From NCBI RefSeq assembly GCF_029964055.1, contig NZ_CP124836.1:2914001-2978000 (forward strand): 64,000 nt of DNA, given 5' to 3'. A model generated the notes under the pieces. The model searched no databases. It was not told the origin of the DNA and worked only from the letters and a program-made list of their open reading frames with translations. The translations under genes were made by a program, and so were the position numbers. How positions within the stretch are numbered: the first letter of the stretch is position 1; the number at the start of each line of letters is the position of its first letter. This DNA comes from Arthrobacter sp. EM1. Lineage in GTDB: Bacteria > Actinomycetota > Actinomycetes > Actinomycetales > Micrococcaceae. Of this stretch, positions 44,555-53,208 are shown piece by piece.

Positions 44555-45373
44555 ATGTCCGAAGAGAAGTACGCCGCCGCGGCCGCAGAACCTGCTGCCG
44601 CGGCGCAGCACGGCGAAGCCGCGTTCTTCGACGTCGACAACACCCTGATGCGCGGGGCCAGCCTGTTCCATGTGGCCCGCAAAATGCACCAGCGCGGGGC
44701 ATTCACCCTCCGCGAGGCGGCCGGGATCGGCTGGAAGCAACTGATGTTTGTGCTCCGCGGCGAGAAAATGGATGACGTCCACGCCGTCCGGGATACCGCC
44801 CTGGCGCTCGCCGCCGGTATCACCGTTGCGGACATCGAGGCACTCGGCGAAGAAGTCTATGACGAAATGATTGAATCCCGGATCTGGCCGGGCGCCAAGG
44901 CGCTGGCGGAGCAGCACCTCCGGGTAGGCCGCCGGGTCTGGCTTGTCACGGCGACGCCGATCGAGGTGGCCACGGTGATCTCCACCAGGCTGGGCCTCAC
45001 CGGAGCCCTCGGCACCGTGGGCGAAATCGTGGACGGGTCCTACACCGGGCGGCTGGTCGGCGAAATCCTGCATGGTCCCGCCAAAGCGGTGGCCGTCAGG
45101 GCGGTAGCCGATGCCGAGGGCCTGGACCTGGCCCGGTGCTGGGCCTACAGCGATTCGCACAACGACATCCCGCTGCTGAGCATGGTGGGCCACCCCGTGG
45201 CCATCAACCCGGATTCCCGGCTCCGCCGTCACGCCCGCGAACACAACTGGCCGGTCTACGACTTCCGTTCCGGCCGCCGCGCCGCCACCCTGGGGCTCAA
45301 GGCCGCCACGGTTGGCGGCGCCGTCTACGGCCTCTGGCGGGGGTTCTCCCGCTTCCGCGGCCCCTCTATCTGA
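44555..45373 (+). CDS. HAD-IB family phosphatase (SerB-like)
   Basis: 272 residues. Motif I is AAFFDVDNTLMRGASLFH (nucleophile and acid Asp), motif II VWLVTATPIEVA and motif III YSDSHNDIPLLSMV. The helical cap between I and II is of the IB type. Related to phosphoserine phosphatase and lysophosphatidic-acid phosphatases; the C-terminal KAATVGGAVYGLWRGFSRFRG is mildly amphipathic. A similar gene lies near the bS22/HTH pair in mycobacteria. The substrate is unknown. Confidence 0.88.
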   Translation: MSEEKYAAAAAEPAAAAQHGEAAFFDVDNTLMRGASLFHVARKMHQRGAFTLREAAGIGWKQLMFVLRGEKMDDVHAVRDTALALAAGITVADIEALGEEVYDEMIESRIWPGAKALAEQHLRVGRRVWLVTATPIEVATVISTRLGLTGALGTVGEIVDGSYTGRLVGEILHGPAKAVAVRAVADAEGLDLARCWAYSDSHNDIPLLSMVGHPVAINPDSRLRRHAREHNWPVYDFRSGRRAATLGLKAATVGGAVYGLWRGFSRFRGPSI

Positions 45374-45524
45374 CCGCGGACATCCCTGCCACGCCGCTTT
45401 CCGACGCGCTTCTACCCGGGCGGTGCACTTCGGGCCGAGCGCTACGCGAATCCGTACGTCGCTCGCGTTTCCTTGCGGCGCCTGCGCCAGCGCGCGTCCG
45501 GCGTCGCCAGCTGGCGCGACAAGC

Positions 45525-45562
45525 CAAAGAAAATGCCCGCTGCCGGGAAGGCAACGGGCATT
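45525..45562 (-). terminator. Intrinsic terminator of the bS22 gene
   Basis: On the minus strand AATGCCCGTTGCC pairs with GGCAGCGGGCATT (one G-U pair, 45532-45562) and is followed by TTTCTTTGG. It stands 20 bases after the stop of the tiny ribosomal protein gene. The 45374-45524 gap beyond it holds nothing I can name. Confidence 0.85.
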
Positions 45563-45581
45563 GACATAGTGCGAAGTATTT

Positions 45582-45680
45582 CTACTTCTTATTGCGACGC
45601 TGGTGGCGCGTCTTGCGAAGCAGCTTGCGGTGCTTCTTCTTGGCCATACGCTTGCGACGCTTCTTAATAACTGAACCCAC
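45582..45680 (-). CDS. Small ribosomal protein bS22 (AURKAIP1/COX24 domain)
   Basis: 32 residues from GTG 45680, with AAGGAA 6 bases upstream. The sequence begins GSVIKKRRKRMAKKKHRKLL and continues RKTRHQRRNKK: almost entirely Lys and Arg, as in the mycobacterial Rv0500B protein and the bS22 protein seen in mycobacterial ribosomes. It binds rRNA in the small subunit. It has its own terminator. About 200 bases upstream lies an excisionase-like HTH gene, the same pair as Rv0500A/Rv0500B. It is easy to miss because of its length. Confidence 0.92.
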   Translation of the reverse strand: MGSVIKKRRKRMAKKKHRKLLRKTRHQRRNKK

Positions 45681-45880
45681 GAAAGTTCCTTACCGGCTAG
45701 ATGCAGTACCTGCCTGTTGGAAAGGATCCGCGGGCTAAGCAGCAGACTGTACAACTGACAGGTTCTTACAATGACGTAAAACGTTCCTTAACAGGGTACC
45801 GCCTATCGGGGGCAGACTACGACCGCAGACCGGCCCGGGCGGCCGGACGCTGTGATTTCCGGTGAAAAGAACGCAGGGAA

Positions 45881-46093
45881 TCAGGCCGTTTCCGTGTGTC
45901 CGTCGACGACAGCGCCCTTGAGGTACTGCTCCACGGCGGTTTCCGGCACCCGGTAGGAGCGCCCGAACCGGACTGCCGGCATCTCGCCGGAATGAACAAG
46001 CCGGTACACGGTCATTTTGGACACCCGCATCACGTCCGCGACTTCAGCCACGGTCAAGAAGCGGGCGTTGGAGAAGTTAGCCTCCGAAGACAT
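45881..46093 (-). CDS. Excisionase-like HTH protein (BldC/MerR-type winged helix)
   Basis: 70 residues from ATG 46093, with AAAGGAAACAGGGAA upstream; a TTG seven codons earlier is possible. FLTVAEVADVMRVSKMTVYRLV, then GEMPAVRFGRSYRVPETAV, is the helix-turn-helix plus wing of the phage-excisionase/BldC group. The sequence is close to the mycobacterial Rv0500A type. A DNA-binding role is likely; the targets are unknown. There is no phage gene nearby, so this is a resident regulator, not an integrase partner. Confidence 0.88.
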   Translation of the reverse strand: MSSEANFSNARFLTVAEVADVMRVSKMTVYRLVHSGEMPAVRFGRSYRVPETAVEQYLKGAVVDGHTETA

Positions 46094-46279
46094 TTCCCTG
46101 TTTCCTTTACTCAAGCGAACGGCAGCCGCATCTGAACGACATGGCGGTGTGCCGATGCTGAGCCATCAAACAACCATGTGTTAGATACTCTAGGGGCTGA
46201 TGGTGCCAATGTGAAAGAGTTACCGCTAAGCTGCCGGCGCTCGGACTGATTTCCCCTGGCTGTCCGGGCGCGCCAATGT

Positions 46280-47392
46280 TTAGGCGCGGGTCCGGCGCAC
46301 ACGAGCGGAATCCGCCAGCGACGCCAACACCGATTCCGTAACATCCCAGTCCATGCAGGCGTCCGTCACGCTCTGGCCGTAGACCAACTTGTCCGTTCCG
46401 GCGGCATGCTCGGCAACGTCAAGGCTTTGCGCCCCGCCGACCAGGAAGCTCTCCAGCATCACGCCGGCAATGGCTCCCCCCATGCTGCCGCCGCCCGCCA
46501 GCCGGGCGCCGATTTCCAGGGCAACTTCAGCCTGCCGGCGGTGATCCTTGCCGCTGTTGGCATGGCTCGCATCAACGATCAGCCGGGGGTTCAGCCGCGT
46601 GGCGGCCAATTTGGCGGTGGCGACCTCGATGTCCACGACGGAGTAGTTCGGTCCTCCGCGTCCGCCGCGGAGGATGATGTGGGTGTCCGGGTTGCCGGCG
46701 GTGGCGACCAGTGCGGCCCGGCCTGCACCGTCGATCCCGAGGAACGCCTGGGCGGCTGCCGCGGCACTGCACGCGTCGAGCGCCACCTGCAGGTCGCCGT
46801 CGGTCCCGTTCTTGAAGCCGATCGGCATCGACAGCCCGGACGCCAGCTGGCGGTGGATCTGGCTCTCCGTGGTGCGGGCACCGATCGCGCCCCAGGCGAC
46901 GAGGTCCGCCATGTACTGCGGGCTGATGGGTTCCAGGAACTCCGTGGCGGCGGGGAGACCGAGCCCGGTGACCTGGCGCAGGAAAGACCGGGCCGCTCGC
47001 AGGCCTGCGGCGATGTCGTGGCTGCCGTCCAGCCGGGGGTCATTGATTAGGCCCTTCCACCCCACAGTGGTGCGGGGCTTCTCGAAGTAGGTGCGCATTA
47101 CGATCAGCAGGTCTTCGCGGTGCCTCTCGGCCTGGCTGACCAGCCGGCGGGCGTATTCCAGGCCAGCCTCGGGGTCGTGGATGGAGCAGGGGCCAACAAT
47201 AACCAGCAGGCGGTCGTCGACGCCGTCCATCACGGCGCGGACCTCGTCCCGGCCGCGGGCCACGACGTCGGCCAGTCGGGCATCCAGCGGCAAATCAGCA
47301 GCGATCTCCTGCGGGGTGGGGAGCGGGGTGAACTCGCTCACGCGCAGGTTCGAGGTGGATTGGTGGGACTCTGGGGCTGCTTCGATACTCAT
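46280..47392 (-). CDS. aroG: 3-deoxy-7-phosphoheptulonate synthase, class I (AroG type)
   Basis: 370 residues from ATG 47392; the frame stays open upstream through the leader. It condenses phosphoenolpyruvate and erythrose 4-phosphate, the first step of the shikimate pathway. VIVGPCSIHDPEAGLEYAR, TYFEKPRTTVGWKGLINDP and GFKNGTDGDLQVALDA are class I motifs, and the catalytic region ends in VIVDASHANSGKDH. An aromatic-rich leader peptide and hairpins (47456-47567) precede it, suggesting attenuation by aromatic amino acids, perhaps besides the feedback inhibition usual for the family. Confidence 0.95.
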   Translation of the reverse strand: MSIEAAPESHQSTSNLRVSEFTPLPTPQEIAADLPLDARLADVVARGRDEVRAVMDGVDDRLLVIVGPCSIHDPEAGLEYARRLVSQAERHREDLLIVMRTYFEKPRTTVGWKGLINDPRLDGSHDIAAGLRAARSFLRQVTGLGLPAATEFLEPISPQYMADLVAWGAIGARTTESQIHRQLASGLSMPIGFKNGTDGDLQVALDACSAAAAAQAFLGIDGAGRAALVATAGNPDTHIILRGGRGGPNYSVVDIEVATAKLAATRLNPRLIVDASHANSGKDHRRQAEVALEIGARLAGGGSMGGAIAGVMLESFLVGGAQSLDVAEHAAGTDKLVYGQSVTDACMDWDVTESVLASLADSARVRRTRA

Positions 47393-47455
47393 GGGGCGGG
47401 TCCTGTTCCGAGGTGCGGAGCGGGCCCTGATCAGAACCCGCCGGGAAATGGCGAA

Positions 47456-47538
47456 GGGCAGAGAATAATCTCTGCCCTGTTGGCTCTGAAGGAAGGTTGC
47501 TTGCGTGTTAGCTAGACGCGGGCCCCTCCAGAGCCAAC
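47456..47538 (-). promoter_or_regulatory. Attenuator-like hairpins in the aroG leader
   Basis: In minus-strand order: GTTGGCTCTG inside the leader-peptide gene (47538-47529) is exactly complementary to CAGAGCCAAC (47488-47479). Immediately after comes a second perfect hairpin, GGGCAGAG / CTCTGCCC (47477-47470 and 47463-47456). A ribosome held at the leader's aromatic codons would cover the first arm. No strong U-run follows the second hairpin, so the switch may act on translation or by other means. Confidence 0.65.
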
Positions 47539-47567
47539 GAAAAATACGCATACCAACGATTAGTCAT
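47508..47567 (-). CDS. Aromatic-rich leader peptide of aroG
   Basis: 19 residues, MTNRWYAYFSLALEGPASS, then TAA. Trp-Tyr-Ala-Tyr-Phe in a row is what an attenuator sensing aromatic amino acids would need. Tyr and Phe are spelled TAT, TAT and TTT, the AT-ending codons that this GC-rich genome avoids. A TATTGT -10-like box (47574-47579) lies 6 bases before the ATG, so the transcript may be leaderless. It is followed by the mutually arranged hairpins and, 115 bases on, by aroG. Confidence 0.7.
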   Translation of the reverse strand: MTNRWYAYFSLALEGPASS

Positions 47568-47661
47568 GGCCCGACAATAGCCCGGCGCTTGCCGTGACGG
47601 AAAAACGGGCGCGTAACATTGCCGCCTTCGCAGCAGACCACACGCCGGATCACACGCCGAA

Positions 47662-48387
47662 TCACACCCCGGATCCCACACTGGGTCCCACACTGGGTCG
47701 CACCCCGGGCCGCACCCCGGCTTCCGCGTAGTAACCCTCGATATGGTCCGCCACCAGCCGGGCCGCCCGGCCGCCGTCGCGGCCGGTGATGGCGGAAAGT
47801 ATGCTTCGGTGTTCCACGCGAAGCCGTGCAGCCGTGGCGTTCCAGTCCGGAAGGTTGCCGGTTAACCCGCCGGCGTAGTCCTGGATGGCTTCGCGGAGGG
47901 AGCCCATCATCGCGCTGACCACGGCGTTGCCCGCGGCATCCGCCAGCGCCAGGTGGAATTGCACATCCAGCGCCAGGAACGTCTCTGTCCCGGCACAGTC
48001 CTCCATTTTTTCCAGCAGGCTTGCCGCCTCCGCGAGTGCCGGCGAATCCGGACGGGCGCGGGCTGCGGCCCAGGACTCCAGCAGCACACGCGTCTCCACG
48101 ATGTCCTTAACCGGCAGGTGGGAGGTGGCCACGTGCAGCCGGAGGGCGGCGCCCAGGGCTGCTGTGGGGTCTGCGATGACAATAGTGCCCGCCTCCGGGC
48201 CCGACCCGACCCCGGCCCTGAGCACTCCCATGGCTTCCAGAACCCGGATGGCCTCACGGACGGAGGTACGGGAGACCTTGAGTTGCTCGGCCAGGGCGCG
48301 TTCGGGCGGCAGGCGTCCGCCCAGGGCGAGCCGACCGCTGGAGAGCTGGCCCTCAATCCAGGTCAGGACAAGCTGGTGGGTGCGCAT
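47662..48387 (-). CDS. GntR/FadR family regulator (LldR-like)
   Basis: 241 residues. The N-terminal winged helix (LALGGRLPPERALAEQLKVS, TSVREAIRVLEAMGVL) is of the GntR type. The C-terminal helical FCD domain has metal and ligand residues spread over LALDVQFHLALADAAGNAVV and RVEHRSILSAI. It is divergent from an FMN-dependent 2-hydroxyacid oxidase gene, and a perfect palindrome of the FadR/LldR type lies between, so it most likely represses that gene until lactate or another hydroxyacid is present. Confidence 0.88.
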   Translation of the reverse strand: MRTHQLVLTWIEGQLSSGRLALGGRLPPERALAEQLKVSRTSVREAIRVLEAMGVLRAGVGSGPEAGTIVIADPTAALGAALRLHVATSHLPVKDIVETRVLLESWAAARARPDSPALAEAASLLEKMEDCAGTETFLALDVQFHLALADAAGNAVVSAMMGSLREAIQDYAGGLTGNLPDWNATAARLRVEHRSILSAITGRDGGRAARLVADHIEGYYAEAGVRPGVRPSVGPSVGSGV

Positions 48388-48406
48388 ATCACCAGCCTAC
48401 TTGATG

Positions 48407-48445
48407 TGGTTGGACCATAGACTTAGAATGTGGTCGGACCACATT
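48407..48445. promoter_or_regulatory. Two GntR/FadR-type operators
   Basis: AATGTGGTCGGACCACATT (48427-48445) is a perfect 19-base palindrome with the TGGTCnGACCA core known from FadR/LldR-type sites. A second, imperfect copy, TGGTTGGACCA, lies at 48407-48417. They are 20 bases apart, in the gap between the divergent regulator and oxidase genes. Confidence 0.85.
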
Positions 48446-48510
48446 CCCCGCCGGCATATTCTTTGTGTGGACCCGACACCCAGGACGACGAGACCTGCCC
48501 GGAGGCAGCA

Positions 48511-49839
48511 ATGACGCAGACCATCGAGCCCGGCAACCCCGAGGCTCCCACCCAGCCAACAGACACCGGCGCTGACCGCCGTCCCGCCGTGGCCACCCCG
48601 GGCAGCGTTCCCGCGGCCCTCAAGCGCCGCGTCCCGAAGTACTCGGACCTCGCCCCGCTGATGCAGTTCAAGAAGCCCGGGTTCGGCCGTGCCGCCAGGC
48701 TGGGCCGGGCCAGCACCATCTGGGATCTCCGGGACATGGCCAAGCGCCGCACCCCGCAGGCCCCGTTCGACTACACGGACGGCGCGGCCGAAGCCGAGAT
48801 CACCCTGCGCCGTGCCCGCCAGGCGTTCCTGGATATTGAGTTCAGGCCAGGCATCCTGCGCGACGTCTCCCAGGTGGACCTTGGCACGCAGATCCTCGGT
48901 AAGCCATCCCGACTGCCGGTGGGTATCGCGCCAACTGGCTTCACCCGGATGATGCAGTCCGAGGGCGAGTACGCCGGCTCCCAGGCCGCCGCTGCGGCCG
49001 GAATCCCCTACACACTCTCCACTATGGGCACTGCCTCGATCGAGGACGTGGCCGCTGCCGCACCGGGAGGCCGGAACTGGTTCCAGCTCTACCTGTGGAC
49101 GGACCGGGACCGCTCGCTGGAGCTGATCGAACGCGCGGCCAGGGCCGGAAACGACACCCTGATGGTTACCGTGGACACCGCCGTCGCGGGCGCCCGCCTC
49201 CGGGACGTCCGCAACGGCATGACGATCCCGCCGGCCCTGACGCTGAAGACGGTTGCAGATGCCTCCTACCGGCCGGCGTGGTGGTTCAATTTCCTGACCC
49301 ATGAGCCGCTGACATTTGCCTCGCTCTCGCGCTATACCGGCACCGTCGCGGACCTGATCAATTCGATGTTTGATCCCACACTGACGTTCGAGGACCTGGA
49401 CTGGCTGCGCGCAACCTGGAAGGGCAAGCTTGTGGTCAAGGGCATCCAAACGGTCGAGGATGCCCGCAAGGTGGTTGACCACGGCGCCGACGGCGTCGTG
49501 ATCTCCAACCACGGCGGCCGGCAGCTGGACCGGGCTCCGGTCCCGTTCCATCTTCTTCCGGAGGTCGCAACTGCCTTCCAGGCGGACCACAGCGACGCAG
49601 CGATCATTCTGGATACCGGCATCATGAGCGGGGCGGACATCATCGCTGCCCTGGCCCTGGGCGCCGATTTCACCCTGATCGGCCGCGCCTACCTCTACGG
49701 ACTGATGGCGGGCGGCCGGGCCGGTGTGGACCGGGCCATCGCGATCCTGGAGACGGATATGCTCCGGACCATGGCCTTGCTGGGCGTCAGCCGGATCTCG
49801 GAGCTGACCCCGGACCACGTGCGGCTGCTCGCCAAGTAG
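48511..49839 (+). CDS. FMN-dependent alpha-hydroxy-acid oxidase/dehydrogenase (lactate type)
   Basis: 442 residues from ATG 48511, with CCGGAGG 6 bases upstream; the frame is open back to 48430, across the operator. A TIM barrel: the FMN site begins [19 protein letters not shown], the catalytic His and Arg are in [15 protein letters not shown], and [33 protein letters not shown] binds the phosphate. L-lactate is the most likely substrate (LldD or lactate 2-monooxygenase type), given the LldR-like regulator; mandelate or glycolate remain possible. An Ala/Pro/Thr-rich N-terminal extension of ~35 residues precedes the domain. Confidence 0.88.
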   Translation: MTQTIEPGNPEAPTQPTDTGADRRPAVATPGSVPAALKRRVPKYSDLAPLMQFKKPGFGRAARLGRASTIWDLRDMAKRRTPQAPFDYTDGAAEAEITLRRARQAFLDIEFRPGILRDVSQVDLGTQILGKPSRLPVGIAPTGFTRMMQSEGEYAGSQAAAAAGIPYTLSTMGTASIEDVAAAAPGGRNWFQLYLWTDRDRSLELIERAARAGNDTLMVTVDTAVAGARLRDVRNGMTIPPALTLKTVADASYRPAWWFNFLTHEPLTFASLSRYTGTVADLINSMFDPTLTFEDLDWLRATWKGKLVVKGIQTVEDARKVVDHGADGVVISNHGGRQLDRAPVPFHLLPEVATAFQADHSDAAIILDTGIMSGADIIAALALGADFTLIGRAYLYGLMAGGRAGVDRAIAILETDMLRTMALLGVSRISELTPDHVRLLAK

Positions 49840-49852
49840 CCCGCCCGCCCAG

Positions 49853-50350
49853 CTATTTCCTGCGGCCGAACTTCGGCAGGTTCGCCAGCAGGTCAGCGGC
49901 TCGGGTGGCGGCGCGGCCAACAGAGCGGCCGATCTGCTGCGGCCGCTTGTCGTCCCCGGCGGTGCCGACGGGGAGGACGACGGCGGGGCTCAGTGCGCTG
50001 CCAGCCGGGAGTTCCGACAGCGCAGGGGCAGCCGGCACCGAGGCAGGCACTGCAGCGGCAAGGGCGGACGTTTCAGCGTCGGCGGGACGGCCGACGTCGA
50101 ACGTCTCCAGCCAGCTGGCGACACCGGCCAGCGGTTTGGGGTTCAACGCGTAGTAACGCTTCTGGCCCTGGGCACGCATGCTCACCAGGTCCGCCTCGCG
50201 GAGCACTTTCAGATGTTTGGAAATGGTGGGCTGGCTGGCCTCGAGTTCCTGGACCAGTTCCCCCACTGCCTTGTCCCCCTCGCGGAGGGAAACCAGAATG
50301 TCACGCCGGGTTGCCTCAGCAATGACGGCAAATACGTCGTCTGTCACCAT
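49853..50350 (-). CDS. ArsR family HTH regulator
   Basis: 165 residues. Residues 1-85 are a winged helix: IAEATRRDILVSLREGDKAV, LEASQPTISKHLKVLREADLVSM, and RYYALNPKPLAGVASWLETF. No metal-binding Cys/His set is visible, so it is not a clear metal sensor. The last ~75 residues are Ala/Pro/Ser-rich and end in basic residues, longer than is usual. It is convergent with the hydroxyacid oxidase gene (13-base gap). Targets are unknown. Confidence 0.85.
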   Translation of the reverse strand: MVTDDVFAVIAEATRRDILVSLREGDKAVGELVQELEASQPTISKHLKVLREADLVSMRAQGQKRYYALNPKPLAGVASWLETFDVGRPADAETSALAAAVPASVPAAPALSELPAGSALSPAVVLPVGTAGDDKRPQQIGRSVGRAATRAADLLANLPKFGRRK

Positions 50351-50448
50351 TCCTCCACACTAGCGACATATACGCCGGATGGCATCCACTAAATCGCGGG
50401 CCCGGTGGCGCCGGCAGGCCGCGCACCGGTCCCGCTTCGGGAACTGCC

Positions 50449-51672
50449 CTAGTCGAACCAGGGATCCAGGCCATAGAGCGGGAAGACTTCCTTGCGGGTG
50501 GCCATCACGGTCCGGTCCACGTCGTCGTTCGGGTCGAAGCCGACTTCCCAGGAGCGCCACCAGAGGTCGACGCCGTCGCCCATGATTTCCGGTGCGGCGA
50601 CACCATATTTGGCGCCGTACTTGTCCAAGACGTAGCGGCGCCAGTCCTCCGGTACCGGGGTATGTAGCGAGACAGGCCGCCCGGCCGCGATGGCGATCAG
50701 GTGGCTCCAGGACCGAGGCACCACAGTAATAACGTTGTAGCCGCCTCCGCCGGTGGAAATCCAGCGGTTCTCGCAATAGCGGGCCGCGAGATTGCCGATC
50801 GCGGTGGCGGCCTCCCGCTGGCCGTCGACGCTGATGTTGAGATGCGTCAGCGGGTCCAACCGGTGCGAGTCGCAGCCGTGCTGGCTGACGATGGCCTCCG
50901 GTTGGAAGGCGCCCACCAGCTGCGGCACAACGGCGTGGAAGGCCCGCAGCCAGCCGCCGTCACCTGTTCCGGCCGGCAGGGCGACGTTCACGGCGCTGCC
51001 CTGCGCGTTGGGTCCGCCGATTTCATTGGCGAAACCCGTGCCCGGGAACAGGGTCAGCCCGGTCTCGTGCAGGGAAATAGTCAGGACACGCGGATCGTTC
51101 CAGAAAATGCTCTGCGTACCGTCGCCGTGGTGGGCGTCGATGTCGATGTACACCACACGCTGCATCCCGCCGTCGAGCAGCCGCTGGATGGCGAGGGCCG
51201 CATCGTTGTAGATGCAGAAACCGCTCGCACGGTTGCGGGCAGCATGGTGCATGCCCCCGCCGAAGTTCACCGCCCGCACGGCGCTGCCGTCGAGGATCGC
51301 GGCGGCGGCCAGGAGTGAGGCGCCGGCCAGCCGGGCGCTGGCCTCGTGCATGCCGGCAAAGGCCGGGTCATCCTCGGTCCCGAGCCCGCGTTCGATGTCC
51401 GGGGTCCCGGGATCCGCACTTACGCGCCGCACGGCGGCGACGAATTCCGGGCTGTGGACGGTGCACAGTTCGGCATCGCTTGCGACTTCCGGAGCCGCTA
51501 CGGTGACGTGGTCCAAGTCCAAAAGTCCGAGGCTTTGGGCGAGCCTGGCGGTAAGTTCCATCCGCTCCGGGGCCATCGGGTGGCTGTGGCCGAAGTTGTA
51601 GGCGGTCATGGCAGGATCCCACACCACCGTCGTCGGCAGTGCGGACTGCGCGAGCCCCGGCAGATATGTCAT
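50449..51672 (-). CDS. acuC: AcuC/histone-deacetylase family protein
   Basis: 407 residues, deacetylase fold. NFGHSHPMAPERMELTARL opens the domain, GGMHHAARNRASGFCIYNDAALAI holds the catalytic His pair region, YIDIDAHHGDGTQSIFW the zinc Asp/His, and ISTGGGGYN the C-terminal loop. AcuC-type enzymes remove acetyl groups from lysines, in Bacillus from acetyl-CoA synthetase, thereby tuning acetate use. That role would fit the ackA/pta genes elsewhere in the window, but no acetyl-CoA synthetase or acuA is adjacent. Confidence 0.93.
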   Translation of the reverse strand: MTYLPGLAQSALPTTVVWDPAMTAYNFGHSHPMAPERMELTARLAQSLGLLDLDHVTVAAPEVASDAELCTVHSPEFVAAVRRVSADPGTPDIERGLGTEDDPAFAGMHEASARLAGASLLAAAAILDGSAVRAVNFGGGMHHAARNRASGFCIYNDAALAIQRLLDGGMQRVVYIDIDAHHGDGTQSIFWNDPRVLTISLHETGLTLFPGTGFANEIGGPNAQGSAVNVALPAGTGDGGWLRAFHAVVPQLVGAFQPEAIVSQHGCDSHRLDPLTHLNISVDGQREAATAIGNLAARYCENRWISTGGGGYNVITVVPRSWSHLIAIAAGRPVSLHTPVPEDWRRYVLDKYGAKYGVAAPEIMGDGVDLWWRSWEVGFDPNDDVDRTVMATRKEVFPLYGLDPWFD

Positions 51673-51774
51673 CAGTCACAGGCTACCCGAGCGTGGAGGC
51701 CTGCCCACCGTCATTGCGCGGGGTTTAGTGGTTTACTACTCAAGGAAGCAGTTTCAAGCGAGGATAAGCCACCC

Positions 51775-53208
51775 ATGACGCAAAGCCAGTCGAGGTCCAC
51801 GAGCCCGGCCAACTGGCACCCCGGCACTCCGGAGCGGGAAGGCCTGTGGATCTTCACCCGCGTTCGCGACTTCATCGACAACATCGCCAACACCTCCCCG
51901 GCACGGCTGGCCCTGTCGGCGTTCGGCATGGTCATACTGGTATTTACTACGCTGCTCTCCCTCCCGGTGTCCTCAGCGACCGGGGACCCCACCGCCCTGC
52001 ACCAGGCGATGTTCACCGCCGTGTCGGCCGTCTGCGTCACCGGCCTGACAGTGGTGTCCACCGCCGTGCACTGGTCCTTCTTCGGCCAGCTTGTGATCCT
52101 GGTCGGTATTTTCGTCGGCGGCCTCGGCACCCTGACGCTCGCCTCGCTCTTGGCCCTGATGGTCAGCAAGAAACTCGGCGTCCGCGGCAAGCTCATCGCT
52201 CAGGAGGCCATGAACAACGCCGGCCGGCTCGGGGAGGTCGGCACCCTGCTACGGATCGTCATTGTCACTTCAGTGTCCATCGAAGGCGTCCTGGCGCTGG
52301 CTCTCATCCCCCGATTCCTGGCCCTCGGCGAAAGCTTCGGCCAGTCTGTCTGGCACGGTGTGTTCTACGCTATTTCCTCGTTCAACAACGCCGGGTTTAC
52401 GCCCCATTCGGACGGCATCGTGCCGTACGAAACGGATTTGTGGATCCTCGTTCCGTTGATGATTGGTGTCTTCCTCGGCAGCCTGGGCTTCCCTGTGGTG
52501 ATGGTGCTCCAGCAGAACGGCCTGAACTGGAAGAAATGGAACCTGCACACCAAACTAACCATCCAGGTATCCGTGATCCTGCTGGTCGGCGGCACCCTCC
52601 TGTGGGGCCTGATGGAATGGCAGAACCTGAGGACCATCGGAGGAATGAACGTCGGGGACAAGGTCATTCATTCGCTGTTCGCATCCGTGATGACCCGTTC
52701 CGGTGGCTTCAACCTGGTGGACCAGAACCAGATGGATTCCACCACCATGCTGCTGACCGATGCGCTGATGTTCGCCGGCGGCGGCTCGGCATCCACGGCC
52801 GGCGGCATCAAGGTGACCACCATCGCCGTAATGTTCCTGGCAATCGTCGCCGAGGCCCGCGGCGATTCGGATGTGAAGGTGTACGGCCGCACCATCCCGC
52901 AGGGAACCATGCGCGTGGCCATCTCGGTCATCGTCGCGGGGGCCACACTCGTTGCGGTGTCCGCCATGCTGCTGCTTCAGATCAGCGGCGCGTCCCTGGA
53001 CCGGGTGCTTTTTGAGACGATTTCCGCTTTCGCCACGGTGGGCCTCAGCACGAATCTCAGTGCCGAACTTCCCCCGTCCGGCGTCTACGTCCTCACCGTC
53101 CTGATGTTTGCGGGTCGCGTCGGGACGGTTACCCTTGCGGCTGCACTGGCGCTGCGCCAGCGCAGCCAGCTGTTCCACTACCCGGAAGAGAGACCGATCA
53201 TTGGCTAG
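51775..53208 (+). CDS. TrkH/KtrB family potassium transporter
   Basis: 477 residues from ATG 51775; a longer frame upstream lies antisense to acuC. About eight to ten membrane helices in four pore repeats. Selectivity segments are visible in SAVCVTGLTVVST, SSFNNAGFTPHSD, MTRSGGFNLVDQ and SAFATVGLSTNLS. It takes up potassium through the membrane, gated by the cytosolic TrkA-like partner whose start overlaps its stop by 8 bases. The length is nearer the Ktr type. Confidence 0.93.
   Translation: MTQSQSRSTSPANWHPGTPEREGLWIFTRVRDFIDNIANTSPARLALSAFGMVILVFTTLLSLPVSSATGDPTALHQAMFTAVSAVCVTGLTVVSTAVHWSFFGQLVILVGIFVGGLGTLTLASLLALMVSKKLGVRGKLIAQEAMNNAGRLGEVGTLLRIVIVTSVSIEGVLALALIPRFLALGESFGQSVWHGVFYAISSFNNAGFTPHSDGIVPYETDLWILVPLMIGVFLGSLGFPVVMVLQQNGLNWKKWNLHTKLTIQVSVILLVGGTLLWGLMEWQNLRTIGGMNVGDKVIHSLFASVMTRSGGFNLVDQNQMDSTTMLLTDALMFAGGGSASTAGGIKVTTIAVMFLAIVAEARGDSDVKVYGRTIPQGTMRVAISVIVAGATLVAVSAMLLLQISGASLDRVLFETISAFATVGLSTNLSAELPPSGVYVLTVLMFAGRVGTVTLAAALALRQRSQLFHYPEERPIIG

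Noticed and set aside
45881..46093. Excisionase-like gene as a sign of a prophage or integrative element
   Set aside because: No integrase, attachment-site repeat or phage gene nearby, and the same gene is a stable neighbour of bS22 in mycobacteria.
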